Source: Gari tellinella
Lineage: Eukaryota; Mollusca; Bivalvia; Cardiida; Psammobiidae
Direction: 5' to 3'
Length of the DNA: 64,000 nt
Assembly: GCA_922989275.2 (NCBI GenBank)
Contig: OV277858.1
Coordinates: forward strand, 10,850,001-10,914,000
Within the stretch, counting starts at the first letter, position 1; every line of letters begins with the position of its first letter. Below, in pieces: positions 34,166-44,841 of this stretch. The translations under genes and the position numbers were made by a program. The notes beneath the pieces are model-generated. The model was given only the letters and a program-made list of their open reading frames with translations, did not search any database and was not told the origin of the DNA.

Positions 34166-36966
34166 TTGCAACATACATACCTTGTCATTTTAAAATTTCG
34201 ACCTTAACCTCGACATTTGACTCTCAGTTTCAAAATGTGTGATTTAGTATAACTAGGTTGATTATTGACGTAGTACTGTCCACGATGTTCCATCATGGAA
34301 AATTGTACATACCCTAATATGGGTGCTCTTAAACGTCCCCTCTTACAGTGTTTTAAGTCTATACGGTAAATGTCCTATATTGTGATTTTCCTGCACAATC
34401 AGTTTTACTTCTTGTCTCTGTATCATACCATGAACGTCTTATCGGGACATTTGAGACAAACATATAAGTTGCAGTCAACTTGGACCATGTGGGGATACCT
34501 AGGGAAAACGAGAAAACTTGTACTTTGCAGTAAAAGTCAATTGTGTCTGCCATTATATTGTGAAAATATAACATTGTCGTCAAACGGCTCTGATTCTAAA
34601 GAGTGGACAATTGATTTAGCCTCTTATATTTGTTTAACCTGAATGCAACCGTTATCATTCTCATGTGTACATATTACGCAAAAGACTAACAGTTAATAGA
34701 CGATGACAATTTCGTTGGTTGAATATGTACGCATATATCACTATGAGTATACTTATTCGAAGTAAACACTCTACTTAAATACCCACTTAGCTAATCACAT
34801 CTCACTACAGTTCATACTATAGAGATATTTGACGTTTAAACCCGTTGTGTATGCTTCAAATGTCAAGGTAATCATTTATATACTCGTTTAAAAAAAAAAT
34901 TAAGCAGTACAATACATTTGATCCTTCTGCTACTCCGAGCTGTGTGGCGCCTTATTTGTATCCACACTGTTTGAAAAGATATAATCCATATATTTTAGCA
35001 GTAGAAGGTTTTAATGAATCGCGCCCTGCAATGACGTATTGTCATGTTGGACAAACGTAATGTAGAAAGAAATTACAGGATCGCTCTACATTATGTTCAT
35101 TCTATAATAAGGAACTTGCAGGTCTATACAAATATTACTATGGTACATGCAATATTTGTGTCTGGCATACTAATACTGAATATGTAAGTTGTAGTTTAAC
35201 AAATGTCTACTGTGAAAGTAAAACATGTGTAGAGGAAAAACATGACATGTAGTCGATTGTTATCGGGAGCTCGATGCATTCATTTTATCCATAAATAAAC
35301 ATATGTATGTTAAATGGCTGAATTTCAAATAGCTCTTTTAGCTGATTGCTTATAGGAAAGTTGGATTAAGTTTGCTGTGTGGCTCGATAGCTCGGCCAAA
35401 TGTAATGTTCATTACTTGTGTTGCCACGTATGTCATTAAAACGTATTTAACACGACACTGTATATAACATAAACCAATACTAGTCAAAGAAGACTTTAGA
35501 TATAGTGTACATTGTCATATGCGTGGTTCATGATTGGCTGGCATTGCGACATGTGAAATATAAAAGTTAAAATAAACTTTCAACTGGTACTTGAAAGATG
35601 ACTTTTGGATTGCTTGTAAGTCGCTCTTTTAACTTTTTTGTTGTTTGTTTATTTTCACCAATACCTTTGTTTGTCAGAAGAAAAGCCATACATGGAATAT
35701 GATACAAGGACCCAACATTTAGTAAAGGACAGTGTTGTTGAAAAAATGTCGAAAATGTAAATTGATACACGTTGATGCTTTTGTCTCGAAACTGTAAAAG
35801 TATCGATAGTTTTCTATAAGAATGCTAACAAACAATGCAAACAGTTAGAGTCTTCACAAAATGATTGAGTTTCTTGACTCCAACTATTCAATATGACCTT
35901 TGTAACCTGTCTAGATTCAGAGTAGGTTGTCATAAGTGTCATGTTTCTGCACATTTAAAAAATATAAAAAAAACAATGTCAGAGTTTTAGCAAACGACTT
36001 GTCTAACTGACAAAAATTGCGTGTTGGAAGAGTTATTAAGAATTTGTATAGTTTAGTGATTCCATGTCCATCGAACTTTTATCAGCATAACCATTCAAGT
36101 CAAGCCTCTTACGTCAATACACCACCAAGATCTGGTTTGGCATACTAAAGTATTAACGCAGATATTAACACATTTGACAATAATTCCAGTAGTAAACATC
36201 CATTGGTACAGCTGTTTTAAATATATACGTAGATCTACTTTAAAATCGACTCATCATTGATGCGTGTTTCAACGTTAAACAGTGTTAACATGGATTCTGG
36301 TCGGGATCAAACCCGATTTGTTTCCCCATTTGACATAAAATAAGAAGCCGATGTATTTTCAATCTTGGGATGAGTATACAGATCAATATACGTAATTTAC
36401 TGTTGAAACGGACGGCAAGTTCAAATTTTGATTTTGAAACTTTGCCCAGAGAAACAACGAATCATTTTACCATGACAAGTATACAGTTAAACTCTTTTAG
36501 AATTGATGTTGGTATGTATATAGTAATTAAAAAAACAAACCACAGCTTAAAATAACAGCAAAAAATACAATCAGTTCAAAGTGTCATAGCTAACACGTAT
36601 AGATCTGTATCGATAACGTCGTATTTGTACGTAACAGCTAATTATGAGGCAGTATCCGGTGTAGAAGGATTATATTGTAAGGCGACGATTATACATCCAT
36701 AACCTTTCGGTTACAAGGTCACACACCGTTTTCATGCTGAAATATATAATTGGCCTAAAATATGACAGCATTGTCCTTAGAAAAATAATCATTTTTGAGA
36801 TAAATGTGAAACAAAACGTTGCACATACAAATAAGAAAGTATTTACATCACCGTGCTGCATACTATTCGTATGTATTGCTTTTTAAGAATAAACACTGTT
36901 TAACATAACGGGTTCGTAAAGACACCCGGATAACATTAGATAAGGCTATTTAAAACACATTGGTTC
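34166..36966. other. No supported gene
   Basis: AT-rich non-coding sequence. The frames at 34359-34642 overlap on opposite strands with no recognisable domain. Confidence 0.5.
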
Positions 36967-38682
36967 TTAAACCCTCATCCGGACCTTGCAAAAACGTCCG
37001 TTTTGAGACTTTTGGGCTCCATTGGACTCCATTGTGCATTTTTGTTATTTTTCTAAGACAAGATAGGCTTTTGTGACATAACTGATGCCGCATTATAACT
37101 TGGTATGTTTATTCTATATGGTAGTGATGTTACCGAAACGTTGCTCTCATTGTTACCATGGCAACCAGTGACCATAATAGCACAAAAGTTGTTTGCACTA
37201 AAATCGAATTATATCTTATAACTTGTGCAGAAAATGTAAATGTGGGGAAACTTGGACATATTTATCACTAGATATACATTTTGTTACATTAATGGTGTAT
37301 TTTTAACAGAACTATGTAAATATTTTGAAGAAAATGACAAATACATAGTTGGACCCCAAATAATATTGATGCATATTAACATGGGTTACTACATGTATAC
37401 AACTTTCAACCACGACTGATTAAAAACATTATTAGTAGAACATATGTAACCAAAACAGCTTCCCAGCTGATCCATATAGTCAATTTGTTAAGCTTTGTTT
37501 TTGCTTCCAATTAGTTTATGGTAATAGTTGTCCAATTGATTTGACCTCTCATCGTGCATGTCGCAGCTAGGTGCAGGATGCATGACGCTGACACTGAGAC
37601 AGTGACAAGTCAATACATGTGATAAAACTAAGTATGGTAAACACATGTATTGAAAGTAACACACACAAAACTTCAAAAGGTAAAGATATGAGTTTTGAAT
37701 ATAAATTGCTTAACACAATGTCTTGAGTAATACTCATAAATATGTCTGCTTCACATCATCACAGTCATGTCTTATGAGCTGCATAAATGTGACCTAGACG
37801 CAGTTGCATGTTTAGCCACGGGTCGTTTTGGGCAATGGTCTACTCCAATTTGTTGTATCATTTGTAATAAAGTTTGATTTGAGGTTTCCTGCGATCATCA
37901 TCATAATTTTGATACATGAATGAAATAACAAGATTTTGTATCAAACATTAGGTTAAGCCAATGCTGAACAAGCGTATGCCATACATCGTAATTGGAACAT
38001 GTTTTCCTGTTGTATGTCTTTCTTCCCTTGTAGCTATATAGTTGAATCTGATATACTGAACAATGGCAATGAAGCATTAAATTGGACGCCTTAAATATCG
38101 ACCGATCAGACCTCCTAAACCAATGTTCAATAGGATCAAGGGCAAAGGTCAAGGTCACCAATTTTGGCCCATGATTGCTTTGAAAACTTCCAGAAAGGAC
38201 CAGAACACAAAATAATACAGTGCACTTAATTGAATCCTGAAATCATTTGCATAACTTGAGGTCAGATAGAATTTTATTCGTTCCATACAGTGTGAATCCT
38301 TTGGACTCGCGGTTTGTACTCCGGGGTTATAATATCCAAGGGAAATAACTCAATCACAAGATCCTAAAATATATATCTTGATATGTGCATTTTAGGAACA
38401 TTATTGTCTGTGATATATAGCATTCAATAAATGCCAGTATTGTAGTTGTAAACAACAAGGAACGGTTTTAAACTGGCTTTAAATACATTTTACAAACCTC
38501 TAGAATTATGGGGTCCAGTTGGACCCTAGACGTTTTTTTAAATAAAATCTAAGCGAATCGACTTATTTAGTAGGTATTTCACACAAGTGTCCAAAAAAGC
38601 CATAGAAACAATGTCTAAAAACGTCATAAGCGTCATTAGCCGCTGGGGTCCAATGGACTCTAAAGGTCCGGGTGAGGGTTAA
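36967..38682. mobile_element. piggyBac-like non-autonomous element, 1.7 kb
   Basis: Left end TTAAACCCTCATCCGGACCT and right end GGTCCGGGTGAGGGTTAA form an inverted repeat of about 18 bases. TTAA is at both outer edges (36967-36970 and 38679-38682). Subterminal TCCATTGGAC words occur on both sides. TTAA targets with CCC...GGG ends are the piggyBac signature. No transposase frame is present inside. Confidence 0.75.
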
Positions 38683-41281
38683 GCGTATCAAAAGCAGATG
38701 ATGAGATAATTACACAAACAACCTTTAACCAGTATTTTATACTATTTCGTTGTATACAGTTTTCCTTTGTCATTGACCTTTAGCATTATACACATATTCG
38801 TCTGCATTAGTTTTGATAAGCAATTACACAATTAAAAGTGCAAACTGCTTAAAAAGCTTTTTTGTCCATTCCGAAAGTAGGCGTCAAAAAGAAATATTCA
38901 GTTACAACTAGATTTCGCTTGATATGTATAGCGTTGGGCGACGAACCTTTTTAAACATGATTACAACTAAGTTTTTAAATTAATATTTATAATTGCATAT
39001 TAAGTGCTGCGTCAACACAAATGGATTTATTTGTCAAACATGTTTTAGAAAATATTGACTAAAAGTGAATATATAGAAATTAAAAGCCAGACCAGTATTT
39101 GAAAACTGGACGAAACCAACATATTGAAACGTGTTATGACGCTTAAATATGTATAGAAACCTGGGCCCGTATGCTTAAACTTTCTAAGATATGTCTTTTC
39201 TTTTAATACATCAATTTTCTCTTCGTTTTCAGCAATTTACATTTAGTATGTAATGATTCACTCTTAGCAAGAAAAAAATAACTTGGAAAATCCTAAACTA
39301 CCAACTAAAGATAGTTCATAACATCCATATTTATACAATTGTTAACGTATTTATACAGAACAAAATCAAGCAGCACATCTCAAATGTATGGTACAAACGT
39401 GTGGGGAGAGTGACTTTGCAGAACGAAACAGTGGTTAAACAATCGTTAATAGTTCAAACTCTTGCCAATATTAGCGATACTTCTATTTGCAGTCGATCTT
39501 CGAATAGTATGGTATCAGCTATTGTAATAAGTCGTTTCTGCCGGGTATCGATTCACTCCTACTAATCTGACTCCCTAGACAGAGGGAGATGATACAAGTA
39601 ACTCGCGCGCGATGCCTTACTCTTATTGCTGAAATATTTTCGATGCCAACTGTAAAGCACTGGTACATCGGACCTAAGGTTTATACAATATAATCAACAT
39701 TTCAAAAATAGCTGCATTTTCACTTTTTTAAATTGTAAAATAACTTGTCACAGGCACATTTTGAACAATGGTTTTAAATATATTAAGTCGAGTAGTGTAT
39801 TAAGGTTTCTGTTCCTATACTACTATTTAAAGCTATTAGAGCATAAAGTAGGCGTGTGTAATCCACTTCTATTTTTTACTCTCTCCTATAAAGTTGAAAG
39901 TCGAAAAATGGACAACTAAAATGGCCACAAAAATACCTGTTTGTCGTGATTATATCCGATTTTTCGGTGATCAGATACACTCATTACATACATTTCTCCT
40001 AATCAACGTGATTGATTACACAAATCTTTGCACGAATATTTTTTGGACAAATTACTGTCAAAGAAAAGATTCAATGAAGAACTCTGGTTGCCATGACAAA
40101 AAAGTGAAAACATTAGAGAAATCTTAACAATTATTCTTGTAAAAAACAACAAGTAACACAGAGCTTAGATAGTTGATGGATAGTATTACCTAGCAGATCT
40201 CAATCAAGCTCATGCATATCATATTCCTCCTGCCTCGTATGATAATGGTTTAACATTATGCTGAAAACGATATTGCAATACGGAGAGATTATTATTGCAA
40301 TATAGATCAATATACGTGGCTTCCTCATACAGTTGTGTTACTTTGGATTTTTTCTTGAAATATTCAATCCCGATTTTATGTATGATACATCATTTAAAAG
40401 GTATATTTTTTGCAGATCTGTAAATGTATGACGCTAGTGAATACTCCTTATTTCACACGGTCTACATTAGGTGATATTATTATCACACAATTACACTACA
40501 TCCATGCTTGTTTATAGAATATGAAATAACTATCGAGATGCTTTGACGGAACAAATATAGTGGTATACTTTAACGTATTAACAGTAATGATAGTGCTTTG
40601 ATTGAAATTGAAAAAATAAAATAAGTCACATATTCGTAAACAAGTTGATATTATCAATAAACACGTATAACACACTTTAAACAGGTTTGATTCATAAATC
40701 ATATTATATCATTTTAACTATAATACATTTAAATGTATAATTTAATCTTAAAAAACAACAGAACAATCCAGGAAATAAAACAACTGAAGTAATAACAATA
40801 TTGTTATGACCTGGTCATAATACTTTACAAGTTTCATGTAGATCTAGCTTACCTGGATTTATCGTAGTTCAGAGTAGGTTTGTCAAGGTAAACACTATTC
40901 GCCATTTTCTCAATATTCCAAACATAACACACGATCACCTCATTTACCAGAACCACTAATATGATGCTCAAGGTCAGTATGATTTGTATCGGCAGATACA
41001 AATAGCTGTCGTTTATCATCATGTTTGTGATAATATATCGTTTAAGTGTTTTTATTCACAGAAACTGCAATCAACGTACGTCACAGTTAACCTTGACATA
41101 GCTAGCTCTCCTTAACTGGAAATAGGATTGTAAGAACGATTTACTGTCTATTCGCCTGCTCCATACCAAAGTATCGGTATAAGAGTACATTCAATTGTTA
41201 TTGTTAACAATTGGTGTATTGTTATACCGAAACCTTGGAGTTTAACATTAATATAGTTTAGAGATTAACCTGACCGTTAGA
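38683..41281. other. No supported gene
   Basis: AT-rich sequence without recognised genes or repeats. Confidence 0.5.
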
Positions 41282-41640
41282 AGAGAGCGTCAGACGGCCG
41301 GGCTTGGCGGCCTCGTTTGATTGGTCATGATCAAAGTCGGGCTTGGCGGCCGACTTTGATTGGTCATGACCTATGGCCGGGCCTGACGGCCTCTTCTGAT
41401 TGGTCAGAAAGTTTATAAAAGGAGCTCAGACACGAGAAAACATTCATTCTTGGAATCATTCTGTTGCGATTCTTTTGGATCATCTTTGAATCCTTGGAAC
41501 TAGATCTATATACATATTTACGGTAAGACAAATAAGAGAGTGAAATAAATCCTGACGAATCAGCTGGTTGTATTTATAAATACTATATTTACGTTAGTAA
41601 CCCTGACGAAGGCCACGGGCGTTACAATATATTAACGGTT
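41282..41640 (+). promoter_or_regulatory. CCAAT/TATA promoter-like module (possible solo LTR)
   Basis: Three near-identical GATTGGTCA words (inverted CCAAT boxes) lie inside a short GGCCGGGCTTGGCGGCC-type repeat at about 41293-41405. A TATA box (TTTATAAAAGG) follows at about 41411-41421, then a C/T-rich start-like region and, about 120 bases on, AATAAA. This spacing of promoter, short transcribed stretch and poly(A) signal is typical of an LTR. No second LTR or clear ends were found, so a cellular promoter is also possible. Confidence 0.45.
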
Positions 41641-42774
41641 AATGTGTATTTGTACTATTAATTTTTAAAGGAGATATTATTTGTTATTAGATTTAAGGAA
41701 GTATTAACAGTTGATTTAAGCATTTTTAAGCGTGGATCGTTTGCACAGAAGAGTACCAAAACGGACATCGGGGCTCCACTGTATATACGATCAGCACACA
41801 ACACATGTCTCGTGTATGCTAGATCTCGATTTGTTACAAGTATACTGGCATACAGGTATTTAACATAATTACGCTGTCATACAATACAGAGAACACCTGT
41901 GCACGGAGGCCACCTAAAAGCGGGCCCGCAGGAAGGGCCGCTGACCAACATCAGCAACAACAACAACAACAAATAAAAACAAATATTGTTTTCTTGTTAT
42001 CCAAAGCAGCCACCCTTCAACAGCACCCCCAATGAGAGGCCACCCTACACAGGGTCGACATGTCTGTACATACTGCCTCAATAAAAATAGATACGCACAC
42101 CAATAAAATAGAAACTATGACATCGTAAAAACATTTCATCTGTTTACAGCGAAATGCCATTTCACCGATATAAACACGTGCAAATACACCGGACCAATAT
42201 ATACAGTACAAAACTTCCAAAGCAACTTCATAAAAACCAGACGAGTCAACTCGTCACTGGTGTTTAATTAGTGAAGGCAATTATAATAGAAGTAAATACA
42301 GTTTTACAAATATAAATACATATATAACATTACTTTCGATTACCGAAGAAGGTTACTTTAAGTGGTTGCAAAAGAAAAAAACTGACGGCAGGCTCTGAGC
42401 AATATGAAAGTGGAAAAAAAACACGGAAAAGCGTTAAGCTTCTAAAGGAGCTTACCTTCACCCCGCTCCAAGCTGTCACCTGATTTAAACACAAAAAATA
42501 AATGCAATTTTGGGGCCTTTTGATCTGAATCTACACTGTGTTATAGGACAAAATTTAAATATACCCATTACACATTTTTTAGCGACCATTTATTTTTCGC
42601 AACAAACAATGAAACAGTGTAATAATGATGTTTTGGCTCATTTGTATTTTTAATTTAAGTTTATCGATTTTTTTGTTTTGTATTAAATAAAGTAAAATAA
42701 TTACCAACAGACCTTTGTCTTCTCTATCTTTACAAAATAAAAGAACATGTCTGGTTACTGTTGGCAGAGATATG
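41641..42774. other. No supported gene; (CAA)n tract
   Basis: It holds a short (CAA)n run at about 41953-41972 and the small palindrome GACGAGTCAACTCGTC near 42240. No coding sequence was recognised. Confidence 0.45.
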
Positions 42775-43232
42775 TTACAGGGATTAAGTGTAAACAAGGA
42801 ATAGGTGAAATCCCTGTAAAAATTAGGGATTTCGTGAAAACCCTTAATTTCCAAGAGAAAAGGCGTACTTTTGAAGCTGTTCGTTGATTTTTTTATAAAT
42901 AGTTGGCAGCTACTTTTGATTAAATAAATGAATCTTACCCCGTTTTACTTCGTTAAGTTCACAGGCAAGTACCACGCTATACATTATGTTGTTGAACTTA
43001 TTAACAAGACATATGTCATGTTTTCTAATTGTCCTGACTTAATGCACACTGTTCATTTATTTATATTCACTTGTGCGATAAACTTTGTATAAACGTTCAT
43101 TAGACCTTGATGATCTATTACTTTGATAAAAAAGGTACATTTAATCAATTCCCTAAGACGCCCAGTGATAACCCGTAATCCCTAAAAGTTCAGGGATTAC
43201 GCGTGATCCCTGATTACAAATAATCCCTGTAA
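42775..43232. mobile_element. MITE with TTACAGGGATTA ends
   Basis: TTACAGGGATTA (42775-42786) and TAATCCCTGTAA (43221-43232) are perfect inverted 12-mers. Inside each end are further hairpins of the same word (GAAATCCCTG...AGGGATTTC and GTAATCCCT...AGGGATTAC). The interior is AT-rich and non-coding. Confidence 0.65.
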
Positions 43233-43236
43233 AATG

Positions 43237-43412
43237 TATAAGAAATAGTACAGCCCGCTGAGGGCCTTCTTGCATTATAGTGACCGACCAGTCAGCCCCA
43301 AAAATAGTTTACGGCCCGAAGCCGAAGGCTGAGGGCCGTAAACTATTTTGGGGCTGCCTGGGAGGTCACTTTAATGCAAGGAGGCCCGAAGTGGGCTGTA
43401 CTATTTCTTATA
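43237..43412. repeat. 176-bp palindromic element
   Basis: TATAAGAAATAGTACAGCCC at the left pairs with GGGCTGTACTATTTCTTATA at the right. The stem continues through GAGGGCC, TGCATTATAGTGACC and CAGCCCCAAAAATAGTTTAC to a centre near 43325. TA-rich flanks would suit a TA-targeting MITE. Confidence 0.8.
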
Positions 43413-43896
43413 GTATACCGCACATCTGATTTGGATCAAAACTGTTTTCAGCAGTATCTGTTGACGTTCCGCTATTACCTCCCTTTAATTCACTCTTACT
43501 AGATTCTAGATATTTTTACTTTTCTTAATGAATTTTGGAGATAATGCTATAAAAAAATGACAAAACAACTTCTAATAGAACAATTGTATCAAAAGTAAAT
43601 ACTATTTAATTTTCTAAAAATATTTAAAAGGTTCTGAGTTAAGTTTTGTTTGAAAATTAATAAAGACAAGTAGATTTTGTTTATGAAAGGAATCGGCCCA
43701 CCATACATGTATACGAAATATTGTATCGTCAACATCAACAATCGGGATACTTTAACTACTGCAATTTTATTCAACAAGTTCATAGAACAAATAATTACAG
43801 TTAAAACAATCAAATCTAGATCTAGATTTAATTCTAACAGTACTCATAATAATCACAGCATGGCTTGGCTTTTTTTTATCTGTTTAGGCTAATTAC
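43413..43896. other. No supported gene
   Basis: AT-rich; opposite-strand frames at 43589-43892 are mutual shadows. Confidence 0.4.
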
Positions 43897-43962
43897 GCAC
43901 TGCTTTTAACTACCAGTACTGCTTTTAACTATCAGTGCTGCTTTTAACTACCAGTACTGAAC
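43897..43962. repeat. 21-bp minisatellite, three copies
   Basis: ACTGCTTTTAACTACCAGT repeats three times with one or two changes. Confidence 0.75.
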
Positions 43963-44099
43963 CAGAAGCGACTGTTCAATAGATCTATCGAAAAACATTT
44001 GTATGTGGGTATAGATCTAGTGAGGTAAATACTAGATCTATCTAATATTAGATCTAGATAGTGGTTAATAAATTGTAACAGGACTGAGTGAAAAAATCG

Positions 44100-44177
44100 T
44101 GGCCCGACCGGGACTCGAACCCAGGGTCTCTGGGCTTACCGTGCCAGCACTCTAACCACTTGAGTACCGAGCAACCC
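44100..44177 (-). repeat. tRNA-like segment (repeat-derived)
   Basis: On the minus strand ACTCAAGTGGTTAGAGTGC resembles an A box and GGGTTCGAGTCCC is a perfect B box with a good T stem. The acceptor stem does not pair and the anticodon stem is weak. More likely a tRNA-derived repeat than a functional gene. Confidence 0.5.
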
Positions 44178-44751
44178 GGTTTAGGACTTATTGATTATCC
44201 ACACCAGACAAGTAACCCCCGCTACAAAATCTGGGAAGCCTCCCTTTAACTCAAATTTAGCATTATTGATTTATTTTAATCAAACATTGTATTTTTTTAT
44301 TCTATTGTTATTATTTGAAAGTTAAAACATGTACGCTGTCTGTTAAAAACCGAAAATACTATATTATACAAAATTGCAAAAAATTAGGTTTATTCTGTTG
44401 TAAATTATTAAAAAATTATAATAAATTTAGTGAGACATAAACTTGTGCCGATGCACATCTTTTAATGGGATGACGCATCTGATAAAGCTTAGACGGGACT
44501 ATAAACCTCAGCAGAAACAACAACTAAACTTGTGTGCCCTAAAGCTCCCCCAACATGGCGCAAGTTTTTATAGATTAATTTGGGTGAGACGCTAAAAGTA
44601 ATCAAGCAAGCAACGAGCGGTTCCTCAGTAGCAGCGTCATATGACGTCAACAGTTCTTAGCAGTAACTATTACCGGGCACTATCGTATAATACACGATTC
44701 CAGAAAAAAGTTTCTACGTGATTATCGCCCCTGAAACTCTCCGGCGTCTCC
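44178..44751. other. Flank of the ISL2EU-like element; CRE-like site
   Basis: No gene was recognised. The last 200 bases hold AACATGGCGC (YY1-like) and a TGACGTCA (CRE-like) site near 44653, so this may be promoter DNA that the transposon split from the exon at 53248. Confidence 0.35.
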
Positions 44752-44753
44752 AT

Positions 44754-44763
44754 GACACCACTG
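44754..44763 (+). repeat. Left terminal inverted repeat of the ISL2EU-like element
   Basis: GACACCACTG pairs with CAGTGGTGAC at the right end except at position 2. The preceding AT (44752-44753) matches the AT after the right end (53221-53222), a candidate 2-bp target duplication. Confidence 0.6.
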
Positions 44764-44841
44764 AACACTGTAAACAAACAAAATTACCGCTCATCGTAAT
44801 ATTTATGAAGTAATCGCTTAGTTTTGCTGCGTGTGTTAAAA

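Noticed and set aside
41282..41640. Calling this firmly a solo LTR
   Set aside because: Neither matching TG...CA ends nor a target duplication could be identified, so it is listed only as a promoter-like module.
44100..44177. Functional tRNA gene on the minus strand
   Set aside because: The B box and T stem are good, but the acceptor stem fails to pair and the anticodon stem is weak.
44824..44841. Upstream ATG (44824) as the transposase start
   Set aside because: The ATG at 44842 directly precedes the THAP domain (MPYKRSGGKQC), as usual for THAP proteins; the extra six codons match nothing.
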